Shown in pieces: positions 1 through 8,920 of a stretch of 64,000 nucleotides of DNA (positions within the stretch are counted from its first letter, which is position 1; each line of letters opens with the position of its first letter). Both the position numbers and the translations under genes were made by a program. The notes beneath the pieces were generated by a model, which saw nothing but the letters and a program-made list of their open reading frames with translations, made no database searches and was not told where the DNA came from. The stretch comes from Paraconiothyrium sp. Pb-2020 (Eukaryota; Ascomycota; Dothideomycetes; Pleosporales; Didymosphaeriaceae), in assembly GCA_022419385.1 (NCBI GenBank), contig JAJUBI010000002.1, positions 434,001-498,000 of the forward strand, in the 5' to 3' direction.

Positions 1-874
1 TCCTGCTTCCTTGCCAGTATGCTAGTGCGTTTGCGGCGAAGGCAATGAAGTATAACGTTCCGGCTTGGATTGCAGACGCGGTTGCTTTGCTAGTCCCTTC
101 CTTTTTCGCCTCCTCGAGGTACCCTCGATATTTGCCTTCTAGACGGTTTTGTGCCCCAAGTGCATGTACGAGACCCACATGGCTGAGCGCTTCGGACGCA
201 ATGGCACTCGCCTTTCCAAACGCGTCAGAAACTTTGCTCGTATATTTCTGCGTGAAGTATCCTCCTACGAGCGTCATGAGAAGGAATGCGGGTATGAGCG
301 AAATAAGCATGCCGGCCAGTTTGGCGTCCTTGATGAAAGCAATCACGTAAGCGGTGATGCAGAATGTGATGCAAGTGAGGAAAACGCCAACTTTTTCAGA
401 GGTTCCTGTTTCGATCGCCTGAATGTCCCCATTGAGCCGCGAAGAAACTTCCCCTGCCTGTAGACTGTCGAAAAATTCGATATCCTGCCCTAGTATGCTC
501 TTGAGGTAGTGGTCCCGAATGCGCTGGCCGAGTCGTTGTGAGGCAATACTCCAACATACACAATGGGTGTAGATGCAAGCGAAGGTGGCCACCGAGAGGT
601 AAAAGAGGAGCAGGACTTTGGAATCGACGGACGATTGTAGGTCCCCGGCCGAGGCTGTCTCGGCGCCACTATCGCACGTCGCGGAGTTGAGGTTGTCGAT
701 GAGCTGACCAAATACGATTCCGACAAGAGGAAACGGTACGCCAGCTGCCGTGGCAGCAATTGCGCCTACGATGACGAGGAACTTGTCCAGCCATGTGGGG
801 TTGGCGTAGAAAAGAAGCTGGAAGAAGGCGGTAAAGCGCTTCAAGGACGCCCCCGAAGGCCTCTTGATGGTCAT
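1..874 (-). CDS. ABC transporter (ABCB/MDR type), N-terminal part, runs off left edge
   Basis: The frame is open without an intron from an ATG at 874 to the window edge (about 291 residues). It covers the first transmembrane domain of a full-size type-B ABC exporter: an N-terminal cytoplasmic elbow (FYANPTWLDKFL), several hydrophobic helices and intracellular loops with the family-typical LQAGEVSSRL and GTSEKVG stretches. No nucleotide-binding domain is reached, so the ATPase motifs lie outside the window. An in-frame stop lies just upstream of the ATG. The N-terminus is short for the family, so an upstream exon near 900-1013 is possible. The gene lies downstream of the SidA-like gene, and an iron-GATA motif at 1168 lies in its upstream region. 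Such exporters are common in fungal siderophore clusters, where they move product or breakdown products. The specific substrate is inference. Confidence 0.85.
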   Translation of the reverse strand, partial: MTIKRPSGASLKRFTAFFQLLFYANPTWLDKFLVIVGAIAATAAGVPFPLVGIVFGQLIDNLNSATCDSGAETASAGDLQSSVDSKVLLLFYLSVATFACIYTHCVCWSIASQRLGQRIRDHYLKSILGQDIEFFDSLQAGEVSSRLNGDIQAIETGTSEKVGVFLTCITFCITAYVIAFIKDAKLAGMLISLIPAFLLMTLVGGYFTQKYTSKVSDAFGKASAIASEALSHVGLVHALGAQNRLEGKYRGYLEEAKKEGTSKATASAIQAGTLYFIAFAANALAYWQGSR

Positions 875-1260
875 TTGGCACACGGAGGCAGGTCACCAAG
901 ACGCTGCGATTGAAATGAACGAGGTGTTGACGTGAAGCTCTCACTCGCAGACGCGTAGGCACGGAGTGCCAGGGCGCTGTGGGCCGCCAGGCCAAGATCC
1001 CGCTGGGCGTCATAGCAGATTGGCTGTGCTACGGCCGTGTATATTGGGTGCAGACCGGACGGAGGAGGGGAGGTTGGCTAGCAGGGGACAAGTGGAGCGA
1101 CAGCTCGGATCGATGTCGGAGATGGGCAAGATAGGCACTAGCGCTGCACGGTTGCGTCTTTAGCGCGATCTGATAAAAATTTTCTGATTAAGTAAGACAC
1201 GCTAAGTCATCTGCTCCTGCCCACCAGTGGTTTCCTGCTGCCCCTTGATACTTGGCCTAT
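875..1260. other. intergenic: promoter region of the ABC transporter
   Basis: About 390 bases between the ABC transporter start and the 3' end of the SidA-like gene. It contains one iron-GATA motif (1168-1176). I see no other gene. Part of it could be a 5' exon of the transporter. Confidence 0.5.
1168..1176 (+). promoter_or_regulatory. SreA-type iron-GATA motif ATCTGATAA
   Basis: Exact match to ATCWGATAA, known as the binding sequence of SreA-class fungal GATA repressors that shut off siderophore genes under iron excess. It lies about 300 bases upstream of the ABC transporter and is followed by an AT-rich AAATTTT flank. Confidence 0.75.
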
Positions 1261-2559
1261 TCACATCCTAGCTGCGATCATCATGCCCTCCCGCTCGCGG
1301 CCTTCCTCCGTTGTCGCCAGCGCTCTCACAATCTCTCCGGCTCTCACTGCAATATCCTTGGCCAATGAGCGGCCGCCCTCAGAGTGAGCAGAGAGCATCC
1401 ACACCTTGCAGCCCTCGGCCACCGCTCCGCGCTTGAACTGCACCTCCTCCAGGCTGTCGCCCTTCTGCCGGCAACCTAGCACAAGAGCATCGAGGCCGTG
1501 GAAGAGACCGTTGTTCGAAAAGGCGCTTCGCGGTACCTGCTCGGCAATGATGACGTTGGCGTTGGAACATGCACCGCCGGCATCTCTACTGCCGACGACG
1601 ACGCGGAGCGTGTATTCGCCCTTGCTGGCCACCTGCTTCTCGTATGCGCGGGCGTAGATGTTTTGCACGAGCTCCGAGGCCCCTGTGATTGTCGACTTCT
1701 GTTCGCACGATGGCTTCGCCCAAATTGAGCAAAGTCGCGGCTGCGGTGCCTCCTGTTCGCCTTCCAGTATCCGCAGTGGAGTCAGAGAATCGTTTTCCGT
1801 GACCACGGTGATGTTGCCCAACCGTGGGCATGTCAGCAGGTCGTCCAAGATCTCGATCGTCTGCTCGCTTGAGCCGACAACAGCGATATTGAGGCGTGGC
1901 TCATTGTTTCCTCGCAAGTCATTCCTTCTCGACTTGTAGTCATCCACAGAGATGATGCGCTGCCCGGCAAGAAAGTCGACGCCCGTTAACGACAATGGCT
2001 TCCGGTCATGTTTGCCGGATGGCGAAGGGCCGACAATGTTTCTAGCTTGCACCACCTGTGTCTTTCCACTCGCATCTCGTATGGCAACGTTCCACCTCCT
2101 GACTGGGCCGTCGCCCTTTTCCGGTGCCACACCTACCACTTCACTACTATATCGTACATTATCCTTGAAATGTCCTGCGGCCCAGCTAAGATAGTCCTCG
2201 AACTCCAGCCTGAGCGGGTTCAACCGATCAGAGTTGGTGAATTCGACTAGTCGATTTCGCACGAAAAGGTAGTTGGTGTAGCTGAAAGCGGATCTGGGGT
2301 TGCGGGTCGTTGCAAGATCATAGATGAAGGAACTCTCCATTCGCGTCCTGGCAAGCTGTGGAGAATGCCATGAGAAGGCTGGTTTACGCTCCACGAAGAG
2401 GGCATTTGCAGGCTTGCGACTTTCGTGATTTGCGATTGCTGTTGCAAGCTGAGCAGGACCGAAGCCAATGCAAACCAGATCATACACCATGGTCGGCGTC
2501 GCTTGAGGAGAGTTTGAGATGGGATTGAGTTGTATCGAGGACTGTTCAGTCGAAGTCAT
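1261..2559 (-). CDS. SidA-like L-ornithine N5-monooxygenase, divergent active site
   Basis: Single-exon flavin-dependent N-hydroxylating monooxygenase family protein (432 aa from the ATG at 2559). An earlier in-frame ATG at 2673 would add 38 residues. The FAD site is intact near residue 30 (CIGFGPAQLATAIA), and the middle retains family signatures (FSWHSPQL, LATTRNPRSAFSYTNYL, LEFEDYLSWAA). Canonical SidA uses NADPH and O2 to turn L-ornithine into N5-hydroxyornithine, the first committed step of hydroxamate siderophores. Here several hallmark residues differ. The lysine of the SFIKDL motif that holds the ornithine carboxylate is tyrosine (SFIYDL, codon 2320-2322). The NADPH loop reads VVGSSEQTIE instead of a GxGQSAAE pattern. 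The ATGY motif is DALVLGCRQ. The C-terminal HGLSD-type segment is replaced. The protein is also shorter than the usual roughly 500 aa. It may act on another substrate or be inactive. The frame is fully open, which argues against simple decay. Confidence 0.8.
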   Translation of the reverse strand: MTSTEQSSIQLNPISNSPQATPTMVYDLVCIGFGPAQLATAIANHESRKPANALFVERKPAFSWHSPQLARTRMESSFIYDLATTRNPRSAFSYTNYLFVRNRLVEFTNSDRLNPLRLEFEDYLSWAAGHFKDNVRYSSEVVGVAPEKGDGPVRRWNVAIRDASGKTQVVQARNIVGPSPSGKHDRKPLSLTGVDFLAGQRIISVDDYKSRRNDLRGNNEPRLNIAVVGSSEQTIEILDDLLTCPRLGNITVVTENDSLTPLRILEGEQEAPQPRLCSIWAKPSCEQKSTITGASELVQNIYARAYEKQVASKGEYTLRVVVGSRDAGGACSNANVIIAEQVPRSAFSNNGLFHGLDALVLGCRQKGDSLEEVQFKRGAVAEGCKVWMLSAHSEGGRSLAKDIAVRAGEIVRALATTEEGREREGMMIAARM

Positions 2560-3095
2560 TCTTGAGAAACGTGGCGTGAGTCTCGAGAGAGCGTCTTCTT
2601 TCGCAACAATGTGCTCGTGCACCAGACACCAAAGCGTATTCGACGTTTTGCCCGGACCGGAAGCTTTGGCCATAAGCAAGCTATGGTATGATTTTTTTGA
2701 ATACAGAAGCTCACAAACATCCCTGCAGCTTGCTGGCTCACTGTTGGATACGTCACGAATTGGCGCGAAGATTTCTTTTCCGCATAGTGGGGAGCTATGC
2801 CGCGGCCATCACGGTCATACCCACATGGGGTGGCTGTGGGAGACCAGTCGGACCAGACCGCTGGTTAGTCTGGTCAACCCCACCGTGTAGCGATCATGCA
2901 CCCGGCTGCGGTTTTTTATCTTGCTAACACCTCATAGTCACATGGTCATAGCTTCTAAGAGCTTGACCTTGACCTTGACCTCGGCTTTGCTTGACCCTGT
3001 GCTACAGAGACTGTAGCGAGCTGTGTAGCTTCTTTGCAGAGCGACCTCACCTCCCACACGCAGTGTGCAACTTTCGCGACCACAGACTTTTCACC
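2560..3095. promoter_or_regulatory. divergent promoter between the SidA-like gene and the transacylase
   Basis: Roughly 540 bases separate the two divergent ATGs. No full ATCWGATAA was found. One weak GATA core is present (TTATCT at 2916-2921). Two other structures stand out: an 8-bp inverted repeat GACCAGAC/GTCTGGTC (2851-2858 and 2868-2875, 9-base spacer) with a related GACCAGTC at 2842, and TTGACC repeats at about 2961-2996. These are candidate operators for a cluster regulator, by inference only. Confidence 0.45.
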
Positions 3096-4467
3096 ATGGC
3101 TCAGAAATCCGAGCAAACCAGCGTCGTGGCTGACCCTTTCATTTTGAAACTTCCGCATCCATACCTCACGGCGTATGCGATTACGAACAAAGCTACCTCT
3201 GGACAACCCAAGCGGTTCCAAATCTCGCTTTCAAAAGAGCAATCGAAAAACAACGGAATTCCTCCGCCGGTGACCCTTCACCATGACAGCCTCTCGTTTA
3301 GCGACATAGCTTTCGTGGATGGTAGTTCCATTCCGCCCAAGGGTGACAATAGCTCTTGGGCCAGAGCACGGCGAGCGCCCTATGTAACAATTTCCTGGTC
3401 TGGCAATCGACCCTCTGTTGCGCAACTTTGGCTAGTTGCCTACGCCCTCGTGTCGCAACATCCATTCGTCGAGAACATTCGTGTCCTATTCTCTGGGAAC
3501 GATGCGACATCTCTTGCGACCGAACTCTATACGACTGGTCTTCTCCACCCACATCCCAAGGGCTCAAATTCCTCAGCTCTGCATGACGGCGATCTTCTGC
3601 TTCGAAGTACGTTCTGGCAAGGAGCGGCGTCGCCATTCGGTTCCCGTCCAGCGTGGGCGCCGCATCTGGATGCACAGAACAAGCCAATTACTGCAGAATT
3701 TCCTCCTTTTCCTTTCCAAACGGCTCCAAGCACCATATTTCCCGCCCTCCCACGCCACACTATGCACCCTGTACGTCGGCCAAAACCAGTCCCAGGATCT
3801 GTCATCTACAGTCGGTGGATCCCACATCTGCAGGAGCATTTCACTATGATTGCTCTTGACTACACCAATGACGAACATTTGCGTCTGTTCAACGTGTGGC
3901 AGAATGACCCACGCGTTGCTGCAGGATGGAACGAAACCGGGACGCTAGACCAGCATCGCGAGTACCTGCGAAAGCTGCATGAAGACCCACACGTGGTTAC
4001 CATGTTCGCGGCATTCGACGATATACTCTTCGCTTATTTCGAGGTCTACTGGGCGATGGTAAGTTTGTCGATCTTATGATAGACATGATGCTAACTCTTC
4101 GCAGGAGGACCACATGGGTGCGCACTTCCTGGCGTCACCTTACGACCGCGGCCGACATTCCCTGGTTGGCGATGTTAGGTTCAGAGGCCCTTATCGGGTC
4201 TCCGCTTGGTGGTCTGGACTCATGCACTACATGTTCCTGGACGAGCCACGTACCTGGAACCTCGTTGGCGAACCTGCGCAAACCAGCAGTACGGTCCTTG
4301 CTTACGATTTCGTTCACGGTTTCCACGTCGAGAAGCTGATCGACTTGCCGCATAAGCGAAGCGCGTTGATGATGGTCAATAGAGAGAAGTTCTTCGCGCT
4401 CAGCCCGTTCGTTTGGGACGGTGAGAAGAAGGTCCGCCCTAGCCTGGACGCTCTCGCAAAGTTGTAG
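3096..4467 (+). CDS. SidF/SidL-like N5-hydroxyornithine transacylase
   Basis: Two exons, 3096-4058 and 4105-4467, joined over a 46-nt intron (GTAAGT donor, GCTAAC branch, CGCAG acceptor), 441 aa. The ATG at 3096 has a good context (TCACCATGG). The C-terminal half is the GNAT-type domain of the fungal siderophore acyltransferases, with FAYFEVYWAMEDHMGAH across the intron, then YDRGRH, VGDVRFRGPYR and WNLVGEP. These enzymes transfer an acyl group from CoA to N5-hydroxyornithine. SidF uses anhydromevalonyl-CoA and SidL uses acetyl-CoA. The protein ends in AKL, a PTS1 peroxisome-targeting tripeptide, which fits SidF (peroxisomal) better than SidL. The acyl-CoA ligase nearby points the same way. 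It is divergent from the SidA-like gene, so both could share regulation. The substrate is inference. Confidence 0.85.
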
Positions 4468-4734
4468 AATTCGATATACCGGCGTTATTTAGATGAACAT
4501 AGCCACAGCCTGAACTAGCACTCGTCGCCATTCACATTTTCACACCATAACTCGTCTTCTATCCTGCATCCGGAACATCTCGCGACAGCGCTCGTTACTT
4601 ACCCGGCGACACGACGCGGTCGATCGCACAACTGTAATAGTTAGCTTTCGTATTGATACGCAGGGGTCTCCACGGGCGGCTAGCGCGACGTCATCCATCA
4701 CTGTGCACAGACGCCCACAGCATGCAGGGAGCGG

Positions 4735-4743
4735 ATCAGATAA
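4735..4743 (+). promoter_or_regulatory. SreA-type iron-GATA motif ATCAGATAA
   Basis: Exact ATCWGATAA followed by CTTTA. The same extended context occurs at 5193 and, reversed, at 8537. Confidence 0.75.
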
Positions 4744-4817
4744 CTTTAAACAAGCCCTACGCCGTCTACGCGTGGCCTTGGCTCATATGCAGCAGCCACC
4801 TCCGGGGTATGAAAATT

Positions 4818-4826
4818 TTATCAGAT
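4818..4826 (-). promoter_or_regulatory. SreA-type iron-GATA motif ATCTGATAA (reverse strand)
   Basis: Exact match on the minus strand, followed on that strand by an A/T run (AAATTTT), as at 1168. It lies 75 bases from the 4735 site in opposite orientation. Confidence 0.75.
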
Positions 4827-5192
4827 CCGCTCGCTTGCGTGTCGTTACACGACGATCGGTTAAGGTCGGCCATTTGACACTTCGTTGGAGCGCTCGTGGA
4901 TACCAGATGAGGCTTGAACAATGTTGAAAACGAAAAAGTGCTACAGTATACACAGTAGAGAGCGGGCTGTTGTAGCTTACGAAAACCGCCACCGCGTCAG
5001 CCGACGATTTGTTCAGCGAAGATCACTGAGCTTGATGATCTCGGCAGAGTTGGTCCACGGCAGTCGCGCCCGAGCCAGAGTAACAAGTGGCCGGTGCCTG
5101 TCACGCCAACACATCAGCCAGGTTAGTGGATATGATACAGGGTCGTGAAGCGCTGGCTTGGAATGTGGTGTCGCGTTGGCACCAGTGGATCC

Positions 5193-5201
5193 ATCTGATA
5201 A
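5193..5201 (+). promoter_or_regulatory. SreA-type iron-GATA motif ATCTGATAA
   Basis: Exact match followed by CTTTA, the same extended form as at 4735. Confidence 0.75.
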
Positions 5202-5287
5202 CTTTACGCAACGGCTTTGCCCACGCCTTTGCGGAGCCCCCCCATCCGTTAACCGTTTCCAACGAATAGCGCCAAAGACCGAGATCC

Positions 5288-5296
5288 ATCTGATAA
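5288..5296 (+). promoter_or_regulatory. SreA-type iron-GATA motif ATCTGATAA
   Basis: Exact match followed by an A run. It is paired with the reverse site at 5331 (43 bases start to start). Confidence 0.75.
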
Positions 5297-5330
5297 AAAA
5301 AATTCCTTGTCGTAAAAGCGGAGTTTAATC

Positions 5331-5339
5331 TTATCAGAT
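5331..5339 (-). promoter_or_regulatory. SreA-type iron-GATA motif ATCTGATAA (reverse strand)
   Basis: Exact match on the minus strand. It is the closest site to the 57-codon ORF and the ligase, about 350 and 540 bases upstream. Confidence 0.75.
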
Positions 5340-5685
5340 CCGATGGCCGAATTATCGGCTACTCTAGACTTCGGCCGGGGGCTCACATGTCAGTGTCGCC
5401 GAACACCCACCCAATGCATCGATGATGTGCTGGCTGCATGAGAGCTACGGGCCTGGGGACCGCACCTGCTGTACGGAGCGACTTGACGTATCGGGAATTG
5501 ATCATCAAGTTGGTGATGTCGACGGCGCTTGCTGCCGGCAGAGGACGGGTGGATGGTGTGCAGCCACTATGCCAGGCCATCCCACTATGTCATCCCGAGA
5601 TCGCTCGACCGTACCTACGTGCTGGGTACTGTGGTAAATAGACCGGCGTGCGGTAAGCTAGATCCGAGGCATCTGCAAGTTCACA

Positions 5686-5859
5686 ATGGCGAAGCATAGC
5701 TCCACCGTCCAGATCCTCTCCGAACTCTTCTGGTACGGCGCGTACAGCATCGCGTCGCTAGGACTTCTTTTGTCCTTCTTTCAGTACCTCTCCCACTACG
5801 CGATTCCCATAATCTCAAATAAACCAGTGCTATTGACCGAAGTTCGGGAGCTCAATTGA
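5686..5859 (+). CDS. 57-aa putative membrane protein, or upstream ORF of the ligase
   Basis: A complete short frame starts with a strong context (CACAATGGC) and encodes 57 residues ending VRELN. The middle (about residues 20-45) is one hydrophobic stretch containing SLGLLLSFF and YLSHYAIPII, predicted to span a membrane. It stops only 16 bases before the ligase ATG at 5876. I do not recognise a family. It could be a genuine small membrane peptide of the cluster, the remaining first exon of a lost gene, or a long uORF limiting ligase translation. The balanced codon use and lack of low complexity argue for past or present coding. Confidence 0.4.
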   Translation: MAKHSSTVQILSELFWYGAYSIASLGLLLSFFQYLSHYAIPIISNKPVLLTEVRELN

Positions 5860-5875
5860 GCGGCAGGAAATTCTC

Positions 5876-7793
5876 ATGGCGGAAATATTCGAACAGGCTC
5901 GTCACGATGCCCTCCAACGGTTGAATCAGACGCTGCTTCAAATCGACCCCTACATTCTTCCTCCGTACCCGAACATCTCGCTTGTTTCTGGTCCACGGGA
6001 TCCTCCGTTAATGCAAATAACTGTATCGCAATTGCTCGCAAACCAAGCAAAGGACTATGCCGATAATGAATGCGTGATAATACCGTGGACGGGTGCGAGA
6101 TGGACATACCGCAGGTTATGGGAGCAATCAAACTTATTAGCTCGAGCGCTACTACGTTATGGTGTCCGGCCGAGAGACAGGATCGGTATAATGAGTGGAA
6201 ACTGCGAGAACTATGTCGCAGTATTCTTCGCTTGTGCAAGAGTAGGTGCGATATGCGTCACACTAAACAATACGTACACTGCGACAGAAGCAGAGTATGC
6301 GTTGAGACATACTAGTGAGTGCTCTTTTAGGAGGATTTAAGCGCAAGTTATTGACAACATCAGAGTGTAGGTTATTGTTCACGAGCGAGGACGTCGGCCG
6401 TTTCGACAACCGCCCCCTACTTGCGAAGTTGAAAAGTAAAGATGTAGCGAAGGAACTACCGGACCTGAACACCGTCTGTTTAATACGAGGCGAGGACGAG
6501 GACTTCATCAAGCTCAACGAGTTTCTTAACGAGGCGCAATCAATACCAGAGCATATCTTGGAGATCTTCGATGGAATAATAAGTCCCTACGATATCGCAA
6601 ACCTGCAATTCACCAGTGGCAGTACGGGAAACCCGAAGGCGGCCATGCTCACGCATCAGTACGTTTACTTCACCCAGCAGACTCGAGAATTTAGTCACTG
6701 ACAAGATCCTAGCAACCTCGTAAACAACTCGCGCTTCATTGGTGACCGCATGCAGCTTACACCCGAAGACACGCTCTGCTGCCCACCGCCTCTCTTCCAT
6801 TGCTTCGGTCTTACGTTGGGCCTTCTCGCAACGATAACACACGGCGGCCGCTTCGTATCCCCTGCCGAATCATTCGACCCCATCGCTACAATGCACGCTA
6901 TATCCAACGAACGATGTACAGCTTTACATGGTGTGCCGGCTATGATGGAGGCTATCGTCAACCTAGACAAGCCTGAAGGTTGGAGCTCGGAATTGCGCAC
7001 AGGTATCGTAGCTGGCAGCCCTGTCCCAAAGTGGCTGATGGAGCGCATGGTGAATGAGCTCGGCATGATGGATTTCACTTCCAGTTACGGTCTCACGGAG
7101 GCAAGTCCTACAGTTTTCAACGCACATACGACGGACTCTCTTCACACGAGGCTCACGACAGTGGGCACTGTAATGCCACATGCACGCGTTAAGATCATTG
7201 ACCGCGATAACCACGTCGTGCCTATCGGTGTGCGCGGTGAGCTCTGCGTGGCGGGATATCAGCTGTGCAGAGGGTATTGGGAGAACCCGGCAAAAACAGC
7301 CGAAGTGCTGGTCAGAGATGACCAAGGCGAGCTGTGGCTGCACACTGGGGACGAGGCTGTATTGGATGTAGACGGTTACTGCACCATCACAGGCCGCTTC
7401 AAAGATATCATCATCCGTGGTATTTTCCCCTTCCTCCCCCTAATTCCGCACCCCTTCTAACACAAACAGGCGGCGAGAACATCTACCCCCTCGAAATCGA
7501 GGAGCGCCTCGTATCCCACCCATCCATCGCGCGCGCCATCGTGGTTGGTATATCACATCCGAAATACATCGAGGTGCCTGTCGCATTCCTCCAACTCGAA
7601 GACGGTACCGAGAAGCCAGATCTACAAGCAGTCCAAAAGTGGGTTAGAAAGGTGTTGGTAGCACAAAGCGCCGACGAAGGTGTTTTTGGTTGGGGAGGAT
7701 TGCGATGCGGAGGTGCCGCTTACGGGAAGTGGAAAAGTGAAAAAGTTCGTGCTGAGGGATGTTGGGGAGGGGCTGGTTAGAGAGGGACGGTAG
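5876..7793 (+). CDS. SidI-like acyl-CoA ligase (AMP-binding), frameshifted near C-terminus
   Basis: Four exons: 5876-6314, 6364-6658, 6713-7419 and 7470 onward. The introns are 49, 54 and 50 nt, and all junctions restore family sequence (for example MLTHHNLVNN and IIIRGGENIYP). It is an ANL-superfamily acyl-CoA synthetase with the ATP loop FTSGSTGNPKAAML, YGLTEASP, and the hinge GRFKDIIIRG. SidI in Aspergillus makes mevalonyl-CoA for the SidH/SidF steps, and its position here supports that role. The N-terminus holds RLNQTLLQI, close to but not matching a PTS2 peroxisomal signal. In the original frame the protein reads to a stop at 7778-7780. Around 7656-7662, in the LGRHKAP-like motif, one base appears missing. 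The next frame then runs 43 codons to a stop at 7791-7793 and carries the usual C-terminal PLTGSGKVKKFVL with the catalytic lysine. It is a pseudogene or a sequencing error. No SidH-like hydratase was seen. Confidence 0.8.
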
Positions 7794-8359
7794 AAGTGAG
7801 GAGTATTTGCATTCGAGAGATATCATAGCATAGCATTTGGCATTGTGCATCGTAGGGAAGTAGAATCTATCGCATCGTTGCATCTTCAATTCGCGAAGGT
7901 GTTGCTTCCACACCTCGTGGTAGCTCTTACCGAAAATGGGGCTGTACCTTCCTCCAGCTTTTGCGATGTGAACTGGTAACAACGCTTCGACAACACACCA
8001 ACTTCTTTCCACATCCTAGCGTTCACTCTTTTTCTGCGCCTGATGCTTTGCACACGACCTTCAACGCGAACAGCGTTGACTTCTCGTGCGAGTAGCTGTC
8101 CTAATGGCTAAGCTTTCGCGCTCCCGTCGATTGCTCCAACGGCCGCACATCCTCAACGGCGGATCCTTCCGAAAACCCAACAAGTCGCCACAAATGTTGA
8201 CTCCGTGCAACAGAATCGTTCGACTACAAGGTACGACGAAGAATTCGCATGCGTATGGAAAGACCTCCGTCCTCGACATCATACAATGGTACGAGCTCGT
8301 AACAACCTGCCGAAGTCGGAGTGCTCAACCTCTCTAAGCGACATCCGAGATTAGGCCGC

Positions 8360-8368
8360 ATCTGATAA
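8360..8368 (+). promoter_or_regulatory. SreA-type iron-GATA motif ATCTGATAA
   Basis: Exact match followed by an A run. An imperfect second copy (ATCAGATGA) lies 11 bases downstream. It is about 560 bases before the NRPS start. Confidence 0.75.
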
Positions 8369-8536
8369 AAAAATCTAATCAGATGAAAATTGTGCGCATC
8401 TGCCGTTCCGATGGCCAACGACATCAAACAGCAGGTGCCCAGCGCGTCACATCATCTCGCATCGCCCAGATTGCCTCGAACAGGCAGGTCCGCCGCACTA
8501 GGTGTGCCGCCAGTCATAAGCGCACAGGGGTTAAAG

Positions 8537-8545
8537 TTATCTGAT
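8537..8545 (-). promoter_or_regulatory. SreA-type iron-GATA motif ATCAGATAA (reverse strand)
   Basis: Exact match on the minus strand with the extended CTTTA context seen at 4735 and 5193. Confidence 0.75.
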
Positions 8546-8578
8546 GACGCTAACACCGTGCTAGTGTTCACCGCGGAC

Positions 8579-8587
8579 TTATCTGAT
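8579..8587 (-). promoter_or_regulatory. SreA-type iron-GATA motif ATCAGATAA (reverse strand)
   Basis: Exact match on the minus strand, 42 bases after the previous site. It is the closest to the NRPS, about 330 bases upstream of its start. Confidence 0.75.
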
Positions 8588-8920
8588 CCGCTTATAGCGG
8601 GGCTCGGCGCTTGGCGTACCACCCTCGTATCATATCCGAAAACTACCTAATAGCCGGTCGCTGCAGCTTAAGCAAATGAACCCTGCTTTTTTACGTCAAA
8701 ACATGACTGAGTGTCATGGGTAGCTTGGGGTTCGCATAGTCTATGTGGGCTTTGCCTCGGAATGTGCCCGTCAATGGCGGTAACTGGCGCGTGGCTACGT
8801 CGTCTAGTAATGGATCCGCAGGAGAAAGGGAAATCCCTGTACTGGGAGAAGTTAGGCTCTTTATCCTCGTGCTATCCGGCCTGGTGAGGGAGCTTGGACC
8901 GCCGATGGCCTCGTTGCACG

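Larger units (their letters stand above)
4468..5685. other. intergenic region rich in iron-GATA motifs
   Basis: About 1.2 kb between the transacylase and the 57-codon ORF. Five exact ATCWGATAA motifs lie here, on both strands. Open frames in the region look like noise. It is probably the promoter of the 57-codon ORF and the ligase, and is long for this genome. Confidence 0.6.
7794..8920. other. intergenic: NRPS promoter region with three iron-GATA motifs
   Basis: About 1.1 kb upstream of the NRPS. It holds exact ATCWGATAA motifs at 8360, 8537 and 8579, and an imperfect ATCAGATGA just after the first. Open frames crossing the motifs look like noise. Confidence 0.6.

Noticed and set aside
8390..8650. 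86-codon frame upstream of the NRPS
   Set aside because: It crosses two iron-GATA motifs, lacks family sequence and sits in the promoter.
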